Origin: an uncultured Shimia sp.
Lineage (GTDB): Bacteria; Pseudomonadota; Alphaproteobacteria; Rhodobacterales; Rhodobacteraceae
Reading direction: 5' to 3'
DNA: 64,000 nucleotides
Assembly: GCA_937897325.1 (NCBI GenBank)
Contig: CALCOY010000098.1
Coordinates: forward strand, 37,326 to 101,325
The position numbers were made by a program, and so were the translations under genes. The notes under the pieces are model-generated. The model had not been told where the DNA came from and made no database searches. It was given only the letters and a program-made list of their open reading frames with translations. Shown piece after piece: positions 26,432 through 35,009 of this stretch (the first letter of the stretch is position 1; the number at the start of each line of letters is the position of its first letter).

Positions 26432-27586
26432 CTAACCTGAGAGATACTCTGCGACCTCGGCGCATTTCGGGTTATTGGTGACGGTTTGCGCCGTTTCGGC
26501 CCATACAAAGGGGGTTGTCTCATGCTCACGGTCAATCGCGTCTACCTGAGCGCCGTTCTGGATCAGACACTGGACCATCGGCAGATCCCCATTCCAGGAC
26601 GCTGAATGCAAGGCGGTTCCTTGAGAGCCGAACGAATGTCGTGCATTCACGTTCGCCCCGTGCATCAAAAGCCATTCGGCAATTTCAACATGTCCAAAAT
26701 CAGCTGCTGCCATCAACACATCATCCGACAGGGCTGAACTTTGATTGATGCGATACACTTCCTTGAGCTTCTGAAAATCGCCAACCCGCGCCAAATCTCT
26801 AGGGTCAGGTACGCGCCCGCTGGCCGCGAGAACTTCAAGCAATCTGCGTCCTTTTGGTCCCAACCGACTTATCGCGTCTTTTGCATCAGAACCCCAACGG
26901 TCCTTATCCGTTAGGGAATATCCCAGTTCCATCAACCGCTTGACTGCATAAGGCGAGCGGCAAAGACCGATAAGCGACCCACTTGGTCTGGGATATTCGG
27001 TGGAACCAAGCCCATTCAGTAAAGTATCGAGGGTGCGATCGTCCCCAGCCAAAAGCGCTTCACATATCCCAACGACCGCCCCTGCTTTTCGCAGCTTTTC
27101 TGCAATTTGGTCGTGATTGTTGTGAAGCGCCAGCATCAGAGGGGACCAGAAATCGTACTCGGCGTTTAGGCCATCCACGTTCGCGCCCGCTTCAAGGAGT
27201 AAATCAAAGAGGTCTTCTCGGTTGCCCTCTGCGCAAAGATGAAAGGCCTGTACGCGCCCGCCCCAAAACGGGTGCCGACCAACAGCATCCTTAACATAGC
27301 TATGCGTTTTCAGCGCCGACACAACGTCTTCGTATTTTCCCTTCGCGACATTTCGCAGGAACGTATCCGTTTCCTCTGCGCTTGGCCTGTCACCTGTGAG
27401 TCGGTCACGTTGTTCAAAATACGCGGCAAGGCTGTGCCAACTGGAGAATCCGCTTTCCTTTGCGATCTCAAACTGAACATCTGCCAGTTTGCATGGACGT
27501 CCCGATGCCACCAGCGCCTTCTTTCGCTGCTTGGCCTGTTTCTTAAGCCATTCCAGGTCAGAGTTTTCGGGTAGGAGATTTGTCAT
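26432..27586 (-). CDS. Ankyrin repeat protein
   Basis: A 384-residue protein. The N-terminal 60 residues (ENSDLEWLKKQAKQRKKA, then FEIAKESGFSSWHSLAAY) form a charged helical module often found before ankyrin repeats in bacterial proteins. Repeats are visible at about residues 105-165 (AFHLCAEGNREDLFDLLLEAGANVDG is the clearest) and 295-365 (AAADFGHVEIAEWLLMHGANVNA, then LHSASWNGDLPMVQCLIQNGAQVDA). There is no signal peptide. Ankyrin repeats bind proteins; the partner is unknown. Confidence 0.85.
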   Translation of the reverse strand: MTNLLPENSDLEWLKKQAKQRKKALVASGRPCKLADVQFEIAKESGFSSWHSLAAYFEQRDRLTGDRPSAEETDTFLRNVAKGKYEDVVSALKTHSYVKDAVGRHPFWGGRVQAFHLCAEGNREDLFDLLLEAGANVDGLNAEYDFWSPLMLALHNNHDQIAEKLRKAGAVVGICEALLAGDDRTLDTLLNGLGSTEYPRPSGSLIGLCRSPYAVKRLMELGYSLTDKDRWGSDAKDAISRLGPKGRRLLEVLAASGRVPDPRDLARVGDFQKLKEVYRINQSSALSDDVLMAAADFGHVEIAEWLLMHGANVNARHSFGSQGTALHSASWNGDLPMVQCLIQNGAQVDAIDREHETTPFVWAETAQTVTNNPKCAEVAEYLSG

Positions 27587-28209
27587 GGTTCACCGTCTTT
27601 CCTAAAATCCCGACATCCGCATCTTCGGGAGGAAAAAGGTGCTATGAAGCAATTTAGTATGGTGGGTTGGACCCTTTACGCGGACCGAGTGTCTCCATAA
27701 GACGCAGACAGATTTGCAGCTTCATGATATCTTTGCAAGGTTTTTTGACATTCCTCTAACATTCCTGCCATTGGTCGGTTTTGCGGCAAAAGCTCGCTTT
27801 GTCCCGCATTGCGGTCATGGAGGCACGTGCACAAACGTCCCATATTGCAACAACGCGTTCGCCAGAATCCCATGCAAGTGCCTGTTAGCGCGTAAGCTTC
27901 TTGAATCTAACGGCAATCCACTTGCAACAGTCAGCTTCGCAACTGGTGCGAATACTTGTTGCACAATGTAAATTTTGAGCGACAAGAAAGCGCAACAGCT
28001 TTACCCGGGTTTAAACATGGCTCAATTGTCTGCGGAACGTGGCATCTCGGACGCTGCTCAATACCCTCCGTGACACCACTAAAGTCCATGCGCCCAAACT
28101 GAACTCTGCTCGTGCTTCGCATAGGCTCTCGATGACATCCTGCGGAATGCGAAGGCGCAATGTTCACCCACTGTTCTTCTTCTAGTGTTTCGGGTACGGT
28201 CGACGGGTT
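27587..28209. other. 623-base gap without a recognisable gene
   Basis: Both strands were read. No frame shows a known domain or a good ribosome binding site, and no clear terminator or repeat was found. The segment joins the metabolic insert to the second half of the transfer region, so it may be decayed sequence from the insertion event. Confidence 0.4.
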
Positions 28210-28605
28210 ATGAAGTGGATTCTGAACATATTGCGCTGGTTCAAGCAGACGCGGGAAACCCATTCGACCCTCGGTCATTGGGTGCATTTCCTCGGCCAAT
28301 GGATTGCAGTGGGCCTTATGATCTACTGGTGGCGCGCAATGCTGCATCTTCTCGACGCGGTCGAAGCTTTCGTTGAAGGCTGGGTCACGAGTACTTGGGA
28401 CGGATTTGGTTTCTTCGCAGGTCTATGGGCGATCCCCGTCCATCTGGTCTCCGAGCCGATATATTTCGCCCAGCTCGTTGCCATCAATCTCGTCCTCTAT
28501 CTAACTGTGAACCGCGAGGGCTACAGGCAAGCTGCATACATTCCACCAATGACCAACTCACACGGTGGTTTGATTATAGCGGCCTGGATGATGTCGCGGC
28601 GCTAA
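28210..28605 (+). CDS. Small membrane protein convergent with dotA
   Basis: A 131-residue protein with three hydrophobic segments (about residues 28-50, 65-85 and 88-102), rich in Trp (HWVHFLGQWIAVGLMIYWW). No known domain. Its stop overlaps the dotA/traY stop by four bases in convergent orientation. In IncI plasmids surface or entry exclusion genes lie directly after traY, so an exclusion role is possible, but there is no sequence evidence for it. The ribosome binding site is weak. Confidence 0.55.
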   Translation: MKWILNILRWFKQTRETHSTLGHWVHFLGQWIAVGLMIYWWRAMLHLLDAVEAFVEGWVTSTWDGFGFFAGLWAIPVHLVSEPIYFAQLVAINLVLYLTVNREGYRQAAYIPPMTNSHGGLIIAAWMMSRR

Positions 28606-30899
28606 TCCTTCGCGGCCTTGTTGCCAATCTGCCTTGGTCGAGCGCGCTGGTTGGCGAGAGCAATATTGCCAGCCTGGCCCGCTGCTCCGCCAATCATAGC
28701 GCCAGCTTGATAGGACCCCGCACCAGCTATTGCCTTCGCAGCATTGGCGGTTTGCGCTCCTAGATCATCACCCAGGCCGTCGATCCATTTGAAGACCCGC
28801 GCTGGAAACACGTTGATCAGACTGAACGACCAGTCGATCAGGATCACGTAGAGAACAGCGACAAAGACAGTTAGCACAGCCATCACCAAAAAGCTGGAAA
28901 GCCCTCCAAAGGCGCCGGGGTCTGCTGCCATCTGCGAACTCAAGGCTGCAAACATCATTCCGTTGAGCGAGAAGGCGGCGATCCGAAAGAGCACCATTCC
29001 AAGCAGAAAGCCGAACACCATAAGGAGGGGCGTCAAGAACAACATCAGTAAAAGTGACCAGCCTTTGCGGGCGATGTTTGAGGAAATCCCATGTCCATCC
29101 ATCGACAGCATCGCCACGGCCCATAGCGGTGCGGCAAAGATCGCCTCGATGACGAGCAGCATGAAGGCAAGGATTGCAATCAACCAGATCACGGCTGGAA
29201 GGTATGGTAGAATGAACCCGATAAAGACGGCCGCAAAAATCCCGATCTGAAACAAGCCGCTGGTCAGCGCGGCAACCGTTGCCGGGATTGATCCGATATA
29301 GGGTATGGCTGAAGCTGTCGCCAAAATCGCGACGACAGCGATTGAATAGGTCAGGAATGTTGATGCGAACGCCATAAGTCCGATCATCGGATCGATGGTG
29401 ATCGAGTCCGGTGAAAGCAGCTGGATCCCCTTCAGCAGATTGGTCGGAGGCGGCAGGAAGTTTTCAGGTGAAGAGGCGTCATCTCCCGCATAGGCGCGCT
29501 CGGTGATAAACTCGCGCAGGCCTGCATTCGCGGCCGCCTCGTTCCAAGCTGCAATGCTCGCATTGTAGCTCGCACCTATGGAGGCCAGTATCTTCTGGGC
29601 GTCCCGATCCGCATTGCTCTGGAACCAATAGGATCGGCCCAGTTCTGTTGCGAGCGTGTTCTGAATCCCCCCATTCAACGTGGTCGAGATCAGCGTGCCA
29701 GGCGTTGCCGTGGGGAACATCGATGCGACAGCGTTGGCGTCGCCAGAAATCTTGCTGATCAGCATGTAATAGGACCCGGCCATCATCCAGCCACCCGTCT
29801 TGAGGTCACCGGCGATTGCGGTTGGCGCAGAGAGCGCGCCAGACCCATCTGATCCAATGGCTTGGATTTGTTGCGTGATGGGCGTTCCGCTTTCCGTCTG
29901 GACAAGCTGAGAAAGGGCATTTGGATTGACGATGGGGGCGACGATTGCGGAGTGCTGGGTCCGGAGTTGCCGCATCATATTGGCGAGATTGGGAATGTCG
30001 GAAGATGTTACAGGCTCTCGGTTTGAGATTTTAGCCGCGACGCTCTCGGCTGACGTCCGCATCGATCCACGCAGGTTATCGATCAGATCCCGCATTGACG
30101 CGTTGATCGTGTCCATGTTCGTGCCGGGGCTGATGCGTTTCAGAGCAGGTGTCGCCGCTGGCAACGTGACGGACCCGCAAGCTGCCGTGATGGTCGGCGT
30201 CGAATATGTCAGGATTTGCGGCGTGTAGCCGTCGATGAGATCAGTCGGCTGAGCTGGTTGAAGCGCTGACCATACCCCGCCGCTGACCAGCTGGAGCGCG
30301 CCACCTTTCGAGACTTCATGGTTGTAGGCTGCGCGGCAAAACTCCATCCGCCAGAGCTGCTGCAGGAACCGCGCATCTGACGCCACGTAGTCTGTGCCTA
30401 CAATCGGGACCTCGTCCGCGATGATCAAATCCGCTGTCTGGTTCCAAAAGAACGATCCCGCAGCTGTGCCCGCGCGCACCACATAGGAAATCCCATGCTG
30501 AACGCCGTTGTAGCCGTTGCCGAGCGGGATCAGCAGCGCGAAGGCGGTCAGCACGCGGATTGGCACCCAGATCGTTGATTTCTGACCCAGAACCACCCCT
30601 TCATGGGCAGAATCGAGGGTGCCTTGGAAGATGTTGTAGAGCAGGAACAGCGCGCCAATCGCCAGAAACAGGATGTTGAAGGACAACATTAGCAGCGAAA
30701 TCACCGTGCGATCATTGGCAGCGGGACCGGGAAACAGGTCCCCAAAGATCAGGTTGAAGAAGGTGTTCGAGCGGTCATCCCCATCCCCGCTGAAGATGTC
30801 TGGCACCGAAATCTCTTGCGCGAAGGCAGGGCCCGCAATCCCGATTACGAGCAAGCCGGAAAGGAGGATGAGGGCGGCGAAGGTGCGGGTGCCAGTCAT
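28602..30899 (-). CDS. DotA/TraY-family membrane protein
   Basis: A 765-residue polytopic membrane protein with a signal peptide ending in PAFAQ. DotA/TraY traits are a TM pair near residues 65-90 (LSFNILFLAIGALFLLYNIF), the segment STIWVPIRVLTAFALLIPLGNG near 110, a large central periplasmic domain (residues 150-480), and five or so TM segments from 500 to 710 that include LWAVAMLSMDGHGIS. DotA is the inner-membrane polytopic component of the I-type apparatus. The four-base overlap with the TraX-like gene upstream shows coupling. It ends the leftward operon. Confidence 0.88.
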   Translation of the reverse strand: MTGTRTFAALILLSGLLVIGIAGPAFAQEISVPDIFSGDGDDRSNTFFNLIFGDLFPGPAANDRTVISLLMLSFNILFLAIGALFLLYNIFQGTLDSAHEGVVLGQKSTIWVPIRVLTAFALLIPLGNGYNGVQHGISYVVRAGTAAGSFFWNQTADLIIADEVPIVGTDYVASDARFLQQLWRMEFCRAAYNHEVSKGGALQLVSGGVWSALQPAQPTDLIDGYTPQILTYSTPTITAACGSVTLPAATPALKRISPGTNMDTINASMRDLIDNLRGSMRTSAESVAAKISNREPVTSSDIPNLANMMRQLRTQHSAIVAPIVNPNALSQLVQTESGTPITQQIQAIGSDGSGALSAPTAIAGDLKTGGWMMAGSYYMLISKISGDANAVASMFPTATPGTLISTTLNGGIQNTLATELGRSYWFQSNADRDAQKILASIGASYNASIAAWNEAAANAGLREFITERAYAGDDASSPENFLPPPTNLLKGIQLLSPDSITIDPMIGLMAFASTFLTYSIAVVAILATASAIPYIGSIPATVAALTSGLFQIGIFAAVFIGFILPYLPAVIWLIAILAFMLLVIEAIFAAPLWAVAMLSMDGHGISSNIARKGWSLLLMLFLTPLLMVFGFLLGMVLFRIAAFSLNGMMFAALSSQMAADPGAFGGLSSFLVMAVLTVFVAVLYVILIDWSFSLINVFPARVFKWIDGLGDDLGAQTANAAKAIAGAGSYQAGAMIGGAAGQAGNIALANQRARPRQIGNKAAKD

Positions 30900-31459
30900 C
30901 GGGCGTCCCCTCTTCGGTTGCTCGGGGTCTCGCCTCTATGGCGCTCGGGCAAGATGATTTGCACGTTGCGTGGCAAGCGTGAGCCCAGATAGTCGAGAAA
31001 CCCGCCGAACCGTCCCTGCTCAAGGATCCAGACAAAGAAGTCGGCACGGATCGCGCGGAAGAGTGCGAATAGGAACAGCGCGACCAGCCCGAAAACCAAA
31101 TAGCGCGAGATGTCGAAGAAGACGGCTCCGATCGGAATCGAAAGGACAGCACCAAGAGCCGCATATTGAAACCATGTGCGCTGCAGCTGCCAGCCGTGGT
31201 ATTGATCATCGAGGTCAGCCGCACTCATGTTCTGTGTGAGCTGCTGGAACCGCGAAATGCCACCATCGGAGTAACGGCCAGATAGACCTTGCCGATCAAA
31301 CGGCCTGGGTCGTAATCGGCCTGCAAGGTCTCCGAGAAAGTCCGCGCCCTTGCGCGCACCATCAAACGCGCGGTGAACGCCACCGCGGCGCGCCAGGAAC
31401 CCTGCCGCGCGTCGGGCGCGGCTCGGTTTGGCATCCTCCTCGTCCGCCGCCTCTGACAT
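30896..31459 (-). CDS. TraX-like transfer membrane protein
   Basis: A 187-residue protein beginning MSEAADEEDAKPSRARR, four bases after the preceding stop. It has a charged cytoplasmic N-terminus, then two adjacent hydrophobic segments near residues 105-145 (WFQYAALGAVLSIPIGAVFF; YLVFGLVALFLFALF), then a short tail. The place directly upstream of the DotA/TraY gene, the size and the topology match IncI TraX; sequence similarity cannot be judged here. A longer start inside the upstream gene is possible but unlikely. Confidence 0.55.
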   Translation of the reverse strand: MSEAADEEDAKPSRARRAAGFLARRGGVHRAFDGARKGADFLGDLAGRLRPRPFDRQGLSGRYSDGGISRFQQLTQNMSAADLDDQYHGWQLQRTWFQYAALGAVLSIPIGAVFFDISRYLVFGLVALFLFALFRAIRADFFVWILEQGRFGGFLDYLGSRLPRNVQIILPERHRGETPSNRRGDAR

Positions 31460-31463
31460 GGGC

Positions 31464-32588
31464 TTAGTTTCCGATGGGTGCGCTGCCGCCGGCCCCCTCC
31501 GTGCCATCGACTTGCGAGGCGAGCTGTGCGGCCTCAACCGCCGCCACACGACGCTCAAGCCCGAACCGCATCCAGTTCACATGCAGGTTGAGGGCCTGCG
31601 TGAGAAGCAATTCGCGCTGCACTGCATCCGGTGACATGCTTGCGATCGATTGGTGCCAGTCCGGGTTGGCGAACCGCGAATGCACGAAGATATCGACGGC
31701 CTGCAGGGAGGAGACCTTGTCGCCAACCTCATACGGATAGGCTGGACCAGCCGCATCTTGCGCCCAGCTTGCCAATTCCGTTCCACCGGTCGGCGTCGCG
31801 ATATCGCCCAGATAGGTAAAGACCGCATGAGAAGCGGACCGGCGCGTCGCATCAATTTGCCGTGCGGCTATGCGCGCCAAGCCCGTTGGCGTTTGAGCCT
31901 CTTGTGTGGTGATCGGTTTGGGCGGGAGTGGATCAATCATGTTGTTGATCATGCGCGCATAGGCCTGCGCGACTTCCTGGTCAGACGTGTCGAGGGTGAT
32001 CGCTTCGGTGAGAAGACGCACATCTGACGTAGGGTCGGCAAAGCCGCCAACGTTTCTAAGCCGGTCCCGATCAAGCTGGATTTCCTGAGCCAGTGCCAGC
32101 CCGCCTTGCCGCACCGGCTCGCCCGCCGCACCATTGCCATAAGACCTGTTGCGGGACAGGTTGGCGATATCGACACCGCCGACACCCTGGCTGGTCTGCC
32201 CGCCGCCATAGTTGATGATGCCCGATAGATCGATACAGGCCGAGGTGGCAGGATCGTAGCGCCCGCCTTCTGCAGCCGCCCTGATCCTTTGTCGCTCCAG
32301 GATGACCGCATTCTGGTCTTGGGCTTCGGCAATTCGCTTCTGTGCTTCCGTCTCACGCTTGGAATAGGCCGAGAGCTGCGCCACCCCTCTGAGGATGTTG
32401 TCGACGATGTAGTTGCCGACATCCGTTGTGTGGTTGTTGATATTGACCCGCGCGTTCCGCACGATGTTGGACACGCCACCACACGAACAGCCGCCAAAGG
32501 CATAGCTCGGCGTGGCGATGTCAATCGCTGCCACGGTCGTGGCCAGAAGAGACAGACGGAAGGATAGTCTTGTTCGTTTGGTTTTCAT
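31464..32588 (-). CDS. TraW-like exported transfer protein
   Basis: A 374-residue exported protein. A long basic signal peptide ends near ATPSYA; the mature part starts FGGCSCGG. A helical stretch rich in Glu/Gln follows (ETEAQKRIAEAQDQNA, residues 75-100), with the rest without known domains. GGAGG is ten bases before the ATG. Its place upstream of the TraX- and TraY-like genes corresponds to IncI traW. The FGGCSCGG start could be a lipid or disulfide site; function within the core complex is not known. Confidence 0.55.
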   Translation of the reverse strand: MKTKRTRLSFRLSLLATTVAAIDIATPSYAFGGCSCGGVSNIVRNARVNINNHTTDVGNYIVDNILRGVAQLSAYSKRETEAQKRIAEAQDQNAVILERQRIRAAAEGGRYDPATSACIDLSGIINYGGGQTSQGVGGVDIANLSRNRSYGNGAAGEPVRQGGLALAQEIQLDRDRLRNVGGFADPTSDVRLLTEAITLDTSDQEVAQAYARMINNMIDPLPPKPITTQEAQTPTGLARIAARQIDATRRSASHAVFTYLGDIATPTGGTELASWAQDAAGPAYPYEVGDKVSSLQAVDIFVHSRFANPDWHQSIASMSPDAVQRELLLTQALNLHVNWMRFGLERRVAAVEAAQLASQVDGTEGAGGSAPIGN

Positions 32589-32604
32589 TTTGACTGATCC
32601 TCCG

Positions 32605-32856
32605 TCACTCGCTCGATGGGCTGCCTGACCCTTGTTGTTGAATTTCACGCACTGCATCGAGGTTGTTCTCAGTCTGCGTTGGGCCTTGCGGTGTGATGCC
32701 CCCGCCCACTTGCGGCGTTGCGGCCGGTTCGGTCAAAGACCTCGGGACTTGGAAAGACGTGAATTGCGTCAGGACAACGAACGCCACGACGGCCAGGACA
32801 ACGGCCAGTGCAATCCATTTCGTGAGGGTCATTTTCGAAAAGAGCTCATTGGTCAT
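32605..32856 (-). CDS. Small single-pass membrane protein of the tra operon
   Basis: An 83-residue protein with one hydrophobic segment (WIALAVVLAVVAFVVLTQF, residues 12-30) and a Pro/Gly/Gln-rich tail. GGAGG lies five bases before the ATG. It overlaps the upstream gene by 11 bases. No family is recognised; in location it could correspond to IncI traV. It probably sits in the inner membrane as a small transfer-complex subunit. Confidence 0.6.
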   Translation of the reverse strand: MTNELFSKMTLTKWIALAVVLAVVAFVVLTQFTSFQVPRSLTEPAATPQVGGGITPQGPTQTENNLDAVREIQQQGSGSPSSE

Positions 32857-33433
32857 TGCCACCTCCGTAGATCAGCTCATAGACGGCATCGAGATTGTTC
32901 GGGCTGACGGTTGTGCCATTGATCGTGACACCCGCACCCGTCTGACCACCACCCACATTCAAATCCACGCCTCCAATTGCGGTTGTTGAGTTTCCAGCAA
33001 GGCCACCAATGGGCAGGAACTCAAAGGTTGGAAGTTGGAGCAAATCCGTGATCTGAGCCGTTAACTCGTCCATCTTGCTCTGCGCAAAGGAGCAAATCTG
33101 ATCCTGAACCGCTGAGACCGCCGCCGCGAAGATGCCTTGCAAGTTCGGAACCTGGATCGCGATGTCGAGGTTCACGTCAAAGAGGTTGTCGAGGCACCCA
33201 AGAGCGCCAATCGATGCAGGCGCCTTGATGGCCTCCTCTCCTCTACGCACTTCAGCTTCAATCCCAGAGCGAATGGCCTCTGTGAGATTGATCTTCACCG
33301 TGTCCGTGCACCCTTGAGCGCCTGACGGAAAGAGTTGGATGATCTGGTCATTGCTCTGAGCAATAGCGGCGCTCGCCGACAGACATGTGACAATGGCCAA
33401 AGAGACAATCCAGTTTAGCAGTTTTTGTGCCAT
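32846..33433 (-). CDS. Exported transfer-operon protein, unknown
   Basis: A 195-residue exported protein with a signal peptide (WIVSLAIVTCLSASAAIAQ). The mature part contains two cysteines that may pair (QGCTDTVK and ALGCLDNLF) and another in QDQICSFAQSKMDEL. The C-terminus is Gly-rich and repeats GGVDLNVGGG. The ATG overlaps the stop of the transglycosylase gene (TGATG). No known domain; a periplasmic part of the transfer apparatus is inferred from the operon. Confidence 0.65.
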   Translation of the reverse strand: MAQKLLNWIVSLAIVTCLSASAAIAQSNDQIIQLFPSGAQGCTDTVKINLTEAIRSGIEAEVRRGEEAIKAPASIGALGCLDNLFDVNLDIAIQVPNLQGIFAAAVSAVQDQICSFAQSKMDELTAQITDLLQLPTFEFLPIGGLAGNSTTAIGGVDLNVGGGQTGAGVTINGTTVSPNNLDAVYELIYGGGNDQ

Positions 33434-34158
33434 CAATTCACTCCAAGAGTTGCGCGCTCGCCCTGAAAAGGAGGAGTTTCACGGATAAGAACGGGGCGTT
33501 TTGCGCCAAAGCCTGGGAACCCGTCAGTGCCGGGATAGGTGCCGCCGGTGCCATAGCCGCCTGCGTAGCTGGTGCCACTTGCGGCCCCGATGCGGTTCAG
33601 AAGATGCGCTTGCAGTTCCTCGTAAGACGAGAACCCGTTTGCCGTCAGGTATTCCTGTGGGAAGACGGTCGGGTCCATGCCGCTCGCCACCCACTCGTTG
33701 AGGGCCCCAGCCCCCAGAAAATGCGCGGCTGTCAGCAGACCTTCTTGCGTGAAGGTCACGCCATTGATCGTTTGCCCGGCAAGCCCAAGCGTCTGCGAGG
33801 ACAGAGAGCTGAGGTTGCGATCGGTGAGTTCTCCAAACGCCCTGTCTTGCAGCGAATGGCCGGACGAGCTGTTCAGGAAATCGCTCAGAGAATTGACGCC
33901 TTGACTGCGGGCTGCATCCGTCCATTCATAGTTGGCCCAGCTGCCACGCGAGCCGCCGGTGTGCCTTACATACCCTAAACTTGCCAGCGTGCCGGCTGTG
34001 ATCTGATAGGCCCCCGCAGCGGTTCCACCTTGGCTGTTGAGCGCACCATAATTACCGCCAGATTCCTGCGATCGGATGAGATCTGCATAGGTCGAGGCAA
34101 GAGCTCCGAAAGGAACAAAGCACAGGACCAGGACAGCAAAGGCAAAGGCACGGGTCAT
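33433..34158 (-). CDS. Lytic transglycosylase-like protein of the transfer apparatus
   Basis: A 241-residue exported protein with a signal peptide ending FGALAS. The catalytic-type glutamate is in IRSQESGGNYGALN near residue 32, and GAYQITAGTLASLGY near residue 50 is the usual second motif of lysozyme-like transglycosylases. The C-terminal 40 residues are Gly/Tyr-rich and low in complexity. Such enzymes open the peptidoglycan for secretion machines. It overlaps both neighbours by one to four bases within the leftward tra operon. Confidence 0.75.
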   Translation of the reverse strand: MTRAFAFAVLVLCFVPFGALASTYADLIRSQESGGNYGALNSQGGTAAGAYQITAGTLASLGYVRHTGGSRGSWANYEWTDAARSQGVNSLSDFLNSSSGHSLQDRAFGELTDRNLSSLSSQTLGLAGQTINGVTFTQEGLLTAAHFLGAGALNEWVASGMDPTVFPQEYLTANGFSSYEELQAHLLNRIGAASGTSYAGGYGTGGTYPGTDGFPGFGAKRPVLIRETPPFQGERATLGVN

Positions 34159-35009
34159 CGCTGTGCCCCCGCGATTGTGATTTCCTGGACCGGCAAAGAG
34201 GCGAGGCGCTTGCCGGAGGTCGAGGAGACGATCGAGATCCCATTGCGTGTGAGAAGCTCGATGCCGCGGAAGCCTTGCTCATCGCGCACGCGCCGCGAGA
34301 GCCCAACCTCGCCTTCCAAAGAGCGTAAAACGCGGAAGATCTGATCTTGTGCATTCAGCAGGTAGATGGGGCAGCTTGACTGACCGCAGACCTCCGGGGA
34401 GCGCACCGCGATGAGCTTGCCGAGGTAGCCGTTCATATCGACGTCATAGACATCGACTTCGGGCGGCGCGAAGGCGCTCCGGTCACCGGCATCATAACCG
34501 CCACTGACCTGCTCTGCGACGATCGCCAATTCGGTCTCGGTCGCGTCACGCCTGGTCAGACCATCCTTGTTTGGTTCAGGCACATAAGACCGTGCGTTCC
34601 ACGACCAAACCCGACCATCTGCGATGATGGACTTCATGCCGGTCGCCGCAACCCCAGTGAGGGCGAGTTGCTCCGCGCGCGGCCGCCGGAAGATCTCCAG
34701 CCATTGCTCATTGTGAAAGAGCGCGATCTGTACACAATCTTCTGCGCAGTCCCGGCCGTTGCCAAGTTCCACAAACAACTGCTCTGCGGCATCGCTTGGC
34801 GCTTCCAACCAAACCCGAACGGCGCGCACATGGCTGAAGGTGTTGCCATACATGCGCCGTGCAATCTGCGTCGCCTGAGGGTCGGTCTTCTCGAATGAGA
34901 TCGTTTCCGTCGCGACGGCGCGATCCGTGTCCTGCGCGCCAGCAACCGAGCTCAAAGACGCAAGGACCAGGCCCGCCGCCCAGGACGCAAGAGACGTTCG
35001 ACCCATCAT
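34155..35009 (-). CDS. Exported transfer-operon protein, unknown
   Basis: A 284-residue protein with a signal peptide (WAAGLVLASLSSVAGAQ). The mature part has paired cysteines (GRDCAEDC near residue 87; VCGQSSCPIYLL near residue 215) and strands that suggest a beta-rich fold, with a PPEVDVYDVDMNGYLGK segment. No family is recognised. The ATG overlaps the DotO stop, and its own stop overlaps the transglycosylase start. It is probably a periplasmic part of the apparatus specific to alphaproteobacterial I-type systems. Confidence 0.65.
   Translation of the reverse strand: MMGRTSLASWAAGLVLASLSSVAGAQDTDRAVATETISFEKTDPQATQIARRMYGNTFSHVRAVRVWLEAPSDAAEQLFVELGNGRDCAEDCVQIALFHNEQWLEIFRRPRAEQLALTGVAATGMKSIIADGRVWSWNARSYVPEPNKDGLTRRDATETELAIVAEQVSGGYDAGDRSAFAPPEVDVYDVDMNGYLGKLIAVRSPEVCGQSSCPIYLLNAQDQIFRVLRSLEGEVGLSRRVRDEQGFRGIELLTRNGISIVSSTSGKRLASLPVQEITIAGAQR

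Noticed and set aside
27931..28347. Minus-strand frame of 138 codons before the convergent membrane gene
   Set aside because: His/Cys/Pro-rich translation with no recognisable family, and it overlaps the better supported plus-strand gene at 28210.
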